Source: Siderastrea radians (taxonomy: Eukaryota > Cnidaria > Anthozoa > Scleractinia > Rhizangiidae). From it: DNA of 64,000 bases. The notes under the pieces were generated by a model, which saw only the letters and a program-made list of their open reading frames with translations, searched no databases and was not told where the DNA came from. A program made the translations under genes and the position numbers. Positions within the stretch are counted from its first letter, which is position 1. Every line of letters begins with the position of its first letter. Shown one piece after another: positions 47,850-57,839 of the stretch. The stretch covers positions 9,623,130-9,687,129 of the forward strand of contig OZ024898.1 of the NCBI GenBank assembly GCA_964017195.1. The letters run 5' to 3'.

Positions 47850-48180
47850 TCGTAGAATCGGAAACTATAATCGTAGAATAGGAAAATCGTAGAATCGGAA
47901 GACTAGTAGATTGAATCGGAGATTGATCTCTACCAAGCCTTTAGGTAAAATCGCGGAATCGGAAACTAGAATCGTACAATAGGAAAATCGTAGAATTGGA
48001 AGAATAGTAGAATCGGAGATTGATTTCTTCAAAGCCTTTAGGTAAAATCGTAGAATCGGAAACTAGAATCGTAGAATAGCAAAATCGTAGAATCGGAAGA
48101 ATAGTACAATCGGAGATTGATTTCTACAAAGTCTTTACGTAAAATCGTAGAATCGGAAGAATAGTACAATCGGAGACTAA
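47850..48180. repeat. Right AATCGG tandem array
   Basis: Three to four units of about 90 bp containing GTAGAATCGGAAACTAGAAT, CGTAGAATAGGAAAATCG and CGGAGATTGATTTCTACAAA, complementary in motif to the left array. Confidence 0.85.
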
Positions 48181-48185
48181 AAAGG

Positions 48186-48554
48186 ATGAAGAAACTGTTT
48201 CCCTTCGAGACTAGGAGGGACCTTTACAAGGCTTTCATACTGCCGCACTTTAATTACTGTTCCGAAACGTGGCACTTTTGTAGTAAGAAGTCAGCTGAAA
48301 AGTTAGAGATGGTAAACAAACGAGCGCTCCGTCTTGTTTTCAGGGAAAAGTCCACGCCTTATGAGGAACTATTAAAGCGTATTGGTCTCCTAAGTCTCCG
48401 CGAACAACGGTTAGCGAAAATATTGTCCACAGTTTTTAAGATATTAGCCAGCGATGCCGGACCTGCAAGCTTACGTGATTTTATAACAGTAAGGGGCAAC
48501 ACAATTGTGGACCTTCCAAAAGTAAAATCAACAACTTATGGCTTAAGATCGTAG
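48186..48554 (+). pseudogene. Reverse transcriptase C-terminal fragment
   Basis: Frame starting MKKLFPFETRRDLYKAFILP then HFNYCSETWHFCSKKSAEKL, the region downstream of the RT palm in CR1/RTE-type LINEs. Compared with complete elements, the palm segment of roughly 150-200 residues between this and the first half is missing. Confidence 0.8.
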
Positions 48555-48952
48555 AGATATACTGCATCGAAAATGTGGAACTCTATACCAGACGAAACAA
48601 GAAAATCAAAACATATACGGTTTTTAAGAACAATTTAAGAACATTGAACCTTACGGGACTTTGACCGAGAAAGTGTGACAATTTTTATTATTTTTATTTA
48701 TTTATTTATTTATAATTTTTTTTCAAATACAATTTTTACTATTTTACTGTTTTTAATAATATTTTTATATTTCTATATTTTATTCTTAGTTAGACAAAAT
48801 ATTATAACACGTAGTCATTCTTAATTATAGCTTAACTTAATTTATACACTTCCAAGAAGTTTTTATTTTTCTATTTTGTATTTTTATTTCGTGGCGCACC
48901 TGTAAACTAGCTTTTTAGCTAAGCGATCGAGCTGACCACGTTAATAAGGGAT

Positions 48953-48976
48953 TGATTGATTGATTGATTGATTGAA
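48953..48976 (+). repeat. (GATT)n LINE tail
   Basis: Six units of GATT directly after the LINE 3' end. Confidence 0.9.
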
Positions 48977-49514
48977 TTCATGTCGTTCAGCTGTAAAACT
49001 GATTTCGAAATTGTCGCTTATCCTGGAATAGGCTGCATCACAGCACCCACTTTACCCCAAGATTGCCACCTTGTCCTGGGCATCTAACGGCCGGCTATCT
49101 TTTGGTGAAGACACTTCTAAAGCGCACATATCGTATTTATCTCATGGCGCTTTACGGGCAATTATGAGTATGAGATCGAACGTCAGTTTGTGAAAGGCGC
49201 CTCAGGCATCTCAGCTATTAGTCCATTGTTGACCCGACCTCACCCGATCAACCAAGCCACCAACCAATGAATGCCACTGAGGGTAGTTTCTACCAGGGCT
49301 ACCATCCGGGTTTGATACGTCTTCAGCCCTGGTAACCCGCCTGTATCCATATTGAATACAGGGCTGCCATTTCTTTGTAGCTATTCGAAATTTGGAACAA
49401 GGTGCCGGCCGATTTAAGGAAGCTAAATTCAGTCAGTGCTTTGAAGAATCAGATTTGCTGCTATAAAGAGAGCTTTCTTCATTCATTGCAGATTATATAC
49501 CACTTATTAACCGA

Positions 49515-49622
49515 GAATGAGGTCATTACAGGAAAATCTCAGACCGAGGCCTTGATGTATTCACCGAGCGATAGCGAGGTCAATACATCAAGGCCGAGGT
49601 CTGAAATTTCCCTGTAATGAAC
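49515..49622. repeat. Foldback repeat with CGAGCGATAGCGAG loop
   Basis: Arms CATTACAGGxAAATxTCAGACC then GAGGCCTTGATGTATT and their complement surround the loop. The related foldback at 63176-63325 has a similar loop. Confidence 0.8.
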
Positions 49623-49754
49623 GAACGGAGGGGGGACGGGTGAGAGGGAGGGGGAGGGGCGGAGGATGTTGATTAAAGAGGGGTGAGTATCCTATTCACT
49701 TTTTTTCCTTTTAGATTACACGCCTGATCTCACTAATTAATCATTCTTTCATAC

Positions 49755-49877
49755 CTTCGCACGATTTCCCGTCGTCACTGAATCCCACCTTACAGGAACA
49801 AAGATACGATCCTTCATTGTTCTGACAGCTCGCGTTCACGTTACATGGGGTGGGAACAGCATTGCATTCGTCAATAT
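49755..49877 (-). CDS. Unit B exon 4: calcium-binding EGF
   Basis: 123 nt, phase 1-1, encoding DIDECNAVPTPCNVNASC then [19 protein letters not shown] and KSCE. Complete cbEGF pattern. Confidence 0.85.
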
Positions 49878-50351
49878 CTAGGAATAGAAAAACATAACTG
49901 TTATTTATCAGATATATGGACAGTAAAGTTTGGCACAGAGAACTGCATATAAGTGATAAAAAAAGTGGCAAAATTTTGGGGTGCCGTTACAAGTTGTGTT
50001 TTGTAACCGGGTTTAATTTCTCGCTTATTGTTTGGGTAAAAAAAATCAAACAAACAAACGGTCAAATTCGAACAATACGTGATGATTTGAAGGACTAAAA
50101 CAACACTGATAGAATTTTATGGAATCAGAAAATAATGAGTTGGAGGCACTAAATTTGCAACTTATTTAAACACAAATTTTCTTTTTCTGCAGTAAAAATT
50201 TTAATCGGCCGCCATCTTGAACTAACTGTAAGACAATATTTGCGAGGCCTAGTGTTGAACCCTGGGCTCGTTGCAAATGCACAACGCAGCAATTTGTAAA
50301 CTGCGCCAGATAGGCAATACCCTGTTAACTGCACAATTTCTGTAAAACTGT

Positions 50352-52200
50352 TGTTTTTAGCCAATGACGTCACGTTAGTGACGTCATATGGCTACTGTCA
50401 GAGCCTAAAAATCAACGATAGACGTACGTGCGTGCGATGTCTGTCTTACGATTTGTGAGGCTGGGGGGATATTCTGTGAGGCGATGGGTTGTGGTGTGCA
50501 CCGGGACACTGAAAGTCTTACCTTATCAGCGGCACAAACCCATACAGCTAATGTTATGGGAGTAAGACCCCCGGGCTTTGAAGTGTTTTGCATTCGCAAG
50601 TGTGGATCTACTTCGAATGCCTGTTTTGTGTACCTGAGGTCTGGCAGGATTTTATTCGCGTTGTAGTTCTGTGTGTACTTAGCTGAAGTACATTTTTCCA
50701 CAGCAGCAAATACAAGACGGACTTGCCAATTTGAGATGTTGTATGAACAGAACGTGGAAATTAACGTTACATCGATCCCTAATTAACAGTGAAAGAAACA
50801 ATATTTAAAGCCCAAGTTTATAACGACAGTGAAAAGAGTAGAGTAAAACAGCATAAAATTTTTCCGGATTATCTCTCGGTAACAGCGAATCTAAAATTTG
50901 CAGTGTCATTTTTGTGTGCGTGTTATAAAACATGAACCCAATTAAAACTAAATCGGAAATTGCGCGGCTTGTTGCTAGCTATTCTTAAAACTGAAAAACT
51001 TGAATGAAACTAGTATTAAAATCCAAGTCACAGTGGTGATCAAGGAATTAGAGGATGGATGTAGTAAAATCTTAACAAGATACTAAACGTTATTTCGGGG
51101 TTATTCATAGCTCAAAGTGTAAAGCGTATGTTGAGAAATTTGCATAGTTGGCAGCTGTAATTTCAGCCTTATAAGGAATGTAACGCAACACTTGAAACAT
51201 CTCGAACCGACCGAAACAGTACCGAAAGATTAACAACAACAGATATGTGACAAAGCATTCTAACAGAGACCTGTTGGATCTACTGGAAAGCGAGCTGAAT
51301 TTGAACATTTTCGTACTGTTCGAAGGTAAAGCAAACGAAATTTATTCGGCTGTAGGTTGAGACTCCAAATAAACACGTGAGCTAAAAATAACTTTGTACC
51401 GTGGGAAAGTTACAAATGTAAACATACTTTGGTCGATTTGTGAAGCAAAAAGACGAAAATTATTATAGCCGACTTGATTACAAAGCAAGCAACTTCAAAT
51501 AACAGGGGAAATAAATATAGTTGCAAAACTATTTCAGTCGTGTTTATAAACGCTAGTTCAAACCGATTTCGAACGAAAATATTGTGGATACAAGAAACGC
51601 CGTTTGATGGCAGACTCCTGTTTTGACAATACAATGTACTAAGAAGGAAAGTGGTTGCCTGAAACGTCTGAAACCTTACAAATTAAACAAAGTAAAGCGA
51701 GTCGCGTGTCACGCAAATCACGCAGAGCGTCAAAACGGCACCCTTTAGAAAGTTGACCGTTTATGAGCACTGAAAAGTATTGGATATTCGCCGGTAGAAG
51801 TAAGAAATTAAAAGGTTCAACTGCAACTTGCATTTATTTCTGAAGTAAAATTGTTAACTTTCCACTGATCTTTGCCTAAATTATGTATGCAATATTTTTC
51901 GACGGTGAGTTTAAGTTTAAGTTTACTTGTTTTTGTCTGTGTTCTTTGAAGAACCGTGAAACAAAGAGCTTTCTTCGGTTTTTTTTTTACTCCGCGTAGT
52001 CACGCTGCTGAATCATTACCAGGTTTTATAGTGGATAACCACAAGATCTTTTTGATGTTGGTGGGGGTGGGGGGCTGAGGGGTTAGGGTGGGACTTACCG
52101 GAGGTGTAAAATCCCATAGGATGTCAGGACAAATTTCACCATATTGTGAAAAAAAAAAAAAACGTCATTGGCTCTGCGCGTATTGCGCGCCTATGTTTTC
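50352..52200 (+). mobile_element. 1.85 kb unknown repeated element, copy 2
   Basis: Reverse-oriented copy of 10837-12684, in the intron between unit B EGF exons. The 60-codon frame at 50484-50666 is clearly homologous to the one in copy 1 (shared VRPPGFEVFCIRKCGSTSNA and flanks). The 101-codon frame of copy 1 is cut here by TTA to TAA near its start. Confidence 0.7.
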
Positions 52201-53031
52201 AACAGCGATTGACCTGCAAAAGCGTATACTGCGCATACTAGAGCCCCAAGAGTTTGGATGAGTTCTGTCTTAGCATAGTTACTCGAGGGACTGGTTATGA
52301 AACTTTGCAAGTTTCAAAGGCCTTAACAAAGGTGCTGCAATTTATGTTGAAAGTACTACGACAGTGCACAATCTTTTGTTTTACGTTCGCACACTATGGC
52401 TGAATGACAACAGTAACATTCTTATTGGTTAGTTGCTCATGCAAAAGTCAAAACTTATTGTTGTTTGTGCACCGTCAAGGCTAAAAACAGTTACAAAAAC
52501 ATAAAACAAAGGACTTAGCTGAGCTTCATAACCAGTTTTTTTTTATTAACTATGGTCATAGATGTTTTTGTGTGAAATCTTCTAGCATCTTTAATGATCA
52601 TTTATTCTGAGGATTATTAAGTTTTAAAATCCACGATTTTAATGTTTATCGAAGACAGCGATCGTATACACGAGGTTTGTTTTATCTGTGCTATTCTCCA
52701 GAAATCGGTTGAAAAGAGCGCGTCATTATGAACTCTCGAGCTTGAGTCTATGCCCAAAGCAAGAAGAATTCAAATTAGAAATCCTGAACCCAATCCAGTT
52801 TACGCTTTTTTGTGGAAGCAACAATTGAACAACAGTTGTTGTCGTAGAAAAGTCAATGCACATGTATTTGTTTTAGAAATTGCGCCGATTACGAATTATA
52901 GCGTATTTTACAAATGGATATTGCGCAGTTTTCAGGAAATTGTGCATGTGTATCGTGCAAATTTTGATATACTGCGTTGCGCTGCCCAGTTTACATCAGC
53001 TCTGAACCCTGGAAACTGACGCCCCACCAAC

Positions 53032-53154
53032 CTTTGCAAGTTTTGCCGTCCCCAGTGAATCCAATCTTGCAAGTACAGCGATAAGATCCGCGAGTGTTTT
53101 GACAGATGGCATTGACATCACAAACGGGGGAAGAAGCAGTGCACTCGTCAACGT
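53032..53154 (-). CDS. Unit B exon 3: calcium-binding EGF
   Basis: 123 nt, phase 1-1, encoding [18 protein letters not shown] then [19 protein letters not shown] and KTCK. It is the counterpart of the gene A exon at 25651 with all six cysteines. Confidence 0.85.
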
Positions 53155-53258
53155 CTGAGTAAACATCAGGAAACAAAAAACAGTTAAACGAGTTCAAAAC
53201 GCAATTAATGACAAACTCATACTGAATAGTAAATAAAAATTCGAGTTATAAAACTCAC

Positions 53259-53409
53259 CTTCTGTTTCCATATCGCAGTGAGCAAGTACAGGAATGTCGG
53301 GCTAGCTTAATAGAAGAAAGCCAGTATTTACTGCTGACCGCTTGTCCTTCACTCGCCTTAATCTCTTTACAGGACTCAGCTGTCAGCTCAGGAACTGAGC
53401 CGAGCGGAA
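53259..53409 (-). pseudogene. Unit B exon 2: fibrinogen-N-like, 4-base insertion
   Basis: Reads PLGSVPELTAESCKEIKASE then GQAVSSKYWLSS like gene A. An extra CTAG near 53302-53305 then shifts the frame, so the end that should read AHCDMETE is lost. Splice sites are preserved. Confidence 0.82.
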
Positions 53410-53454
53410 CTATAAGGAAGAAATGATTGACAAGAAAGATGTTATTAAGCTTGT

Positions 53455-53795
53455 CACGACATAGCACACGAGCACAGCACAGCACAACAACACGACAAAG
53501 CACAGCACAGCACAGCACAACACAACACAACACAACACAACACAACACAACACAACACAACACAACACAACACAACACAACACAACACAACACAACAACA
53601 CAACGCAATACGAAGCAGACAACAAAACGCAACACAACACAACACAACACAACACAATGCAACACAACACAACACAACACAACACAACATAGCACAACAC
53701 AACACAAAAACAAACTCAACATAACACAGCACAACACAACACAACACAATACTCAGCTCGACATAACGCAATGTAACACCGCAACACAACACAAT
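53455..53795. repeat. (CACAA)n minisatellite, ~340 bp
   Basis: Pentanucleotide ACACA array with CAGCA and CGACA variants in the unit B intron between the PAN and fibrinogen-N exons. Cys/Val- and Thr/Gln-rich frames over it (up to 164 codons) are artefacts. Confidence 0.95.
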
Positions 53796-53949
53796 CCTGT
53801 CATGATTAACATTCTCAAAGGAGTTGGTCAATTGAACAGCTGTAAAACATTTTAATTTTACTTTTATAAAAACTCTGGAGAATTCAAACGTGTGCATTGT
53901 CTCTGTTTTTATTTTCTCAGTTAAGCCAATTTAAATGTACTTTTGCACG

Positions 53950-54118
53950 ATAAATAAATAAGAAATAGATAATAAATAAATAAATAAATAAATAAATAGG
54001 TAAATAAAATATAAAGAAATAACTAAATATGTAAGTAAGTGAGTAAATAAAAAATAAATAAATAAATAAATAAATAGATAAATAAATAAATAAATAAACA
54101 AACAAATAAATAAATGAA
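53950..54118. repeat. (AAAT)n microsatellite
   Basis: Imperfect AAAT/AAGT array in the same intron. Confidence 0.93.
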
Positions 54119-54371
54119 GATCGCTTTCGCTTCACTGTAAACATCCGTCATGCAAATATACACTCGTGCCAAATTCATTTTGTCGTTTTCCTATTAATTA
54201 ACGCACATTACCCAAGCTGTAGAAGCTCACTAAAACAGCCCTATCGTGATATGAATGATCCATTCCAAAATACGAAGCCACATCTAGAAGAATTTCACGT
54301 TAAATAGTTTTTCAAAATTAGTACATGACTACTTTTGTTTGCCATAACAACTATTGACTGCAACAGTTTAC

Positions 54372-54695
54372 CTCGTTTCATGCCCCGTCTGTGATAAAAT
54401 CGATCTGGATCAGGAACAAAATCCTCAGGCCTGGCTTCCTTAGTTCTATCATTGAACTCGCACATTCCGACAGATACGACAAAATTAAAGCTTTGACATC
54501 TCTGGTCACGTTGGCAGGCGGAGATGCACTCGGAACCAAGTTTTGCAATCATTGTCTTTAGGTGTGTCCCTGTAATTTCCTACCGTAGATGGACTTCTCA
54601 GATCCACCATTCTTGCAATGTTGACTAACTGTTCGGTGGAGCTGCTGACTCAGCAAAAATAGAACTGCGAAGCGGAAGGATTGTCGCACGGCCAT
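54372..54695 (-). pseudogene. Unit B exon 1: signal peptide and PAN, frameshifted
   Basis: MAVRQSFRFAVLFLLSQ leader, then QHCKNGGSEKSIYGRKLQGHT and an immediate TAA. One base present in gene A is missing between 54558 and 54559 (CTTGTAGG against CTTTAGG on the plus strand). Past it the PAN frame resumes: MIAKLGSECISACQRDQRC to PEDFVPDP. The donor matches gene A. Confidence 0.85.
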
Positions 54696-54943
54696 TGTGA
54701 TATACTGAGTGATTGTGATGTTCAACGTTGTTAAAGATCTAGCAGTAAAAGCAGAGATCAACAGTTTGAGAATAAGTGTGTTTTGACGAGCGCATCCATG
54801 ATGGTGCTAAGTAAACATAAATAGAAACCGACTCGTGGGGCAGTTTTTGTAGCCTTTGCAACTTAGCCCAGCCAGACGATATACCAACAGAAATTGCCAA
54901 AGCTTCTTAAAAGCAAACAAACAAACAAGTTTAAAGCTCTTAC

Positions 54944-55110
54944 CAATTCCTTAAGTTATTTTCTAGATATGTATTCTTGGACACGGGACGTGACACGTTT
55001 GCGTCATTAGCTGAGAATTAGAAGAGGCCAGCTAGTTATCCGATCCATCCACTTTCCAAGTTCAAGCCTCAATGGAGCCCTGAGTCACACTTCTTTTATT
55101 CAACAGGAAG
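54944..55110 (-). promoter_or_regulatory. Candidate 5'UTR exon / promoter segment of unit B
   Basis: A donor-like GGAATTG|GTAAGAGC is conserved with 57727 and, less well, 31394. Flanking blocks such as CCACTTTCCAAGTTCAA and TTTGGCAACGTTCC are also shared. The extent is approximate. Inferred from conservation alone. Confidence 0.32.
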
Positions 55111-55114
55111 ATAT

Positions 55115-56588
55115 TTGCAATGTTCCTACATATATCTAGCTAGTCACGCAAATGAAAATTTTGGCAACGTTCCTGAAGAATTGTTTATTAATGAGCTCTA
55201 TAATGCTGAACGACATTTAGCTCTAGCTTTCAATCGTAAAAAAAAAGAACCTGCTTTTCAAATTTCATTTATTTATTTATGTCTGCCAGGTTATCAACCA
55301 CTGCTCTCACTTACATGTTATAAAGCGTGAACTCACGTATTCTTATTTACAAACTCGCATTTATTATCTACAATTGCCCTAAAAACCGTAATATTGTAAT
55401 ATTGAGCATCGTCAGCTATTGTCATTAGAATCCCAATCATGCGACCGATAAATTTTCAGAAGTTCCTTGTTTATGATTTTACTTTCAGCTTTTCTCACTA
55501 GTCTAGGCTAGTCAAGTTAATACATGAAATATCGTTCTGTAAACGTGAACTCCGAAGAATACTTGGAAATTACATTTCTTGTAAACATTTTTAAAAAGCA
55601 TTTTCTGTTAATTATTCAATGGAGAAACATATGCAATTGATTGAGGACAAATGCTCGCATGTTATATTTTCTGACTGTTTCACACTGGGGGAAGCCTGTT
55701 CACCGTGAGATGCAAACGCGATGTGTGCTTTGCTTTTTGTCAACTGTAGACATACCTTTTTTGTCCTTTAATTTCCTTTTGAGGAAGAGGTAGTCTCTTA
55801 TTAATACAAATTCTCCTACTTTTATTCTCGTTTTTATCGTATCAAACCGAGTTACTGTTCACGAATCCACGAATTCGCATAAAGGATCTTTATCATTTTG
55901 AGCTATCCCCAGATAATATCCTCAAAATGTGGCACATCGTTCTTCTTTGTATGATGTTAACTCGCAACAAATTATCAAGCTTATTAATAATTAATTAAGA
56001 CAGAAAATGCAAAACTTAGCTCGCTTTCCTTACAAACAATCAATAAAACAACTTTTAATTTGTTTATTTCTCTGTCTGTTTCAAGGTCCTTTGAGGAATC
56101 GAAGTTCCCTGCTAGTGACGTTTTAATCCAACAATATTTTTCAACTGATAAATGTTTCCCTGAACTCATCACAACCTTGGTTCAAATTCCAAATTAACCA
56201 TCATTTATGTTGGCGTTAACGTTCTCATGTCAGGCACCTGAAGCTTAATATATTATATTAATATGACAGATAATTAACAATTGTTGAATGAGGTTGAGCA
56301 GCATTAAGCTTAAAACATTCGTTTTTAAAACTTAAAATGAAACTTTTGACTGAATACAATTCCATTCTGGTTCAACTTCAAAGCTATTGTCTGCAAAATG
56401 GATGAAGTCACTTCTACATTCATAAAACCTGCATGTTGTCTGTATGCATGATGTAACGAAAATAGTGCCAATCGGAATTAGCTGTGTACTCAGTGTAGCC
56501 AGTCAAAACTGAGATAATGTTGGCGACAACGTTCTCACGCTCGGCACCTGAGGCTTTTTTTCATGCATGTTAGTTAACAAGTGAGTTA
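55115..56588. other. Intergenic, paralogous to 31.5-32.7 kb
   Basis: AT-rich, no domain-bearing frame. Shared blocks (GGCAACGTT, ATTAATGAGCT, TTTTATCGTATCAAAC) with the gene A upstream region and with 57.9-58.3 kb show that the flank was duplicated with the genes. Confidence 0.5.
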
Positions 56589-56864
56589 CCGTGTAGCACT
56601 CAATTTTTGCGGGAGTTTAATTTAGCGAATGGGCAATTTTTTGTGTTCTGCGGGTACTAATTTTTGCGATTGGGAGAAACTGGTTTTTCTTGCTGGGAAT
56701 TAATTTTTGCGATTTTCTGGATGCCGCCTTCTATTTGGAAGTATAACATTCTCTTTTTTTGAGTACAAAAAATCGAATACGGGTAAACAACAGGCAGATG
56801 TATAAGACGTTAATCAGTCAAAAATCGCCAAAATTAAAACCCGCAAAAATTTAGTGCCACACGG
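56589..56864. mobile_element. MITE family GTGGCACTAAATTTTTGC, copy 2
   Basis: ACCGTGTAGCACTCAATTTT at the left, AAAATTTAGTGCCACACGGT at the right, flanked by TA on both sides. Same internal GCGGGTACTAATTTTTGCGA blocks as copy 1 at 10418-10782. Confidence 0.8.
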
Positions 56865-57602
56865 TATTACCTTTAGTAGAGCCTGCTAATATAATGAAAA
56901 CCATTATTATTTCAAGCAAAACCGCAACAGTTGTCAGAAAAAGACGCTTGTTTAAAAATTTTTATTTTAATCTTTTTAGGTGTTGCGCTAAACGATTCTG
57001 TAAACATACTTTTATTTTCTGATCACAAATGCAAAGTCCTATATCTAATCCATTTTCCTGTGTTTTCGTTATACATGTATATCGCTAAATAATGCACAGT
57101 TATTACAATTTTATCATTTTGCGTTAGCCCAATTTTCTCAGACTAAAAAAAGGGTAACTATTTAGAACAACGTTTTAAAAAAGTACTCTCAGGTCATCTT
57201 ATAAGTGTGTTAAAAGATTCTAAAACGGTTTTTCCCTCATAGTTTTGATAAAAGTCAAATTCAAGAAGAGGATCTAGATCTAAATCGTAAATAACACACA
57301 AATCTTGATGGCAAAACTGACGACAAACAGATGATGAAACAATATAAAAGAATTATCCCAAAGCATTGTATTTCTGTGGTCTTAACTTCGCCAAAAACCT
57401 GTAAAGTTGGCCGGTAAAATTCTCGCTATATAGTTCAGTCACTTAACAAAGGAAAATAAAAAAAAACGTGAGTATGGATAGAATGGAACAAACAGGTGTA
57501 GTTCTTTGTAGGACGTGTCAAGAATGTTGTCTATTGAGTCACCAAAACATTAATTGAAAATAAACATCGTTAGTTTTGTATAAAACTGGGATTTCAACCA
57601 GT

Positions 57603-57603
57603 C

Positions 57604-57677
<74 letters not shown>
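57603..57677. repeat. (CA)n microsatellite
   Basis: About 37 CA units. The gene A upstream counterpart near 31316 has only a short CACACACGCACAC. Confidence 0.97.
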
Positions 57678-57679
<2 letters not shown>

Positions 57680-57726
57680 GGAAAAGGAAAAGTCAAAAAA
57701 TGGCAAAAAAAAATGAAAGCTCTTAC

Positions 57727-57830
57727 CAATTCCTTCTCTTTAAGATATTTTTTCATGGACTGGACGTGAAACGGCTCTTTAACTCGCTGTATAAAACGTT
57801 GGCTATCCACCCGCTTTCCAATTAAACCCG
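57727..57830 (-). promoter_or_regulatory. Second candidate 5'UTR exon / promoter segment
   Basis: Conserved donor GGAATTG|GTAAGAGC as at 54944. Upstream on the minus strand the sequence could encode MDSQRFIQRVKEPFHV, but the other copies do not keep this frame, so a non-coding exon is more likely. It could be an alternative first exon of unit B. Confidence 0.3.
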
Positions 57831-57839
57831 CTCAATGGA

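Larger units (their letters stand above)
45661..48180. mobile_element. 2.5 kb insert with iterated inverted CCGATT arrays
   Basis: The left flank (about 45712-46116) is a tandem array of TTCCGATTxTACGATT-type units. The right flank (about 47850-48176) is an array of the complement, ATCGTAGAATCGGAA. The core between is unrelated and holds an open plus-strand frame (47175-47496). It replaces the central part of the LINE reverse transcriptase. The class is unknown to me; the arrays act as multi-copy inverted ends. Confidence 0.6.
44447..48976 (+). mobile_element. Non-LTR retrotransposon (CR1/L2-type), truncated, interrupted
   Basis: A 5'-truncated LINE in the unit B intron, opposite to the host gene. 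It begins in the tail of an endonuclease domain (ISDHLLVY), broken by a frameshift near 44510. The reverse transcriptase part runs to about 45660 with one in-frame TAA at 44961. It resumes at about 48180 with thumb-like sequence and ends in (GATT)n, a tail seen in CR1/L2-type elements. It is inactive. Confidence 0.8.
41065..54695 (-). pseudogene. Unit B: PAN-EGFx3-CUB-SRCRx2 gene, 5' exons frameshifted
   Basis: Exons in order: 54372-54695 (signal peptide, PAN), 53259-53409 (fibrinogen-N-like), 53032-53154, 49755-49877 and 44060-44182 (EGFs), 42628-42978 (CUB), 41065-41690 (two SRCR domains, stop). All junctions are phase 1. The first two exons mirror gene A but are 324 instead of 325 nt and 151 instead of 147 nt: a one-base deletion leading straight to a TAA, and a four-base CTAG insertion. 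The EGF, CUB and SRCR exons are open and keep their key cysteines. Either the whole unit is a recent pseudogene, or the assembly has errors, or the EGF-CUB-SRCR part is used from another start. A CUB-SRCR protein separate from the PAN/EGF exons is the main alternative. Such modules act in extracellular binding. Confidence 0.65.

Noticed and set aside
53410..53897. Long Cys/Val-rich and Thr/Gln-rich frames on both strands
   Set aside because: They are translations of the ACACA pentanucleotide repeat; frames open on both strands and no domain.
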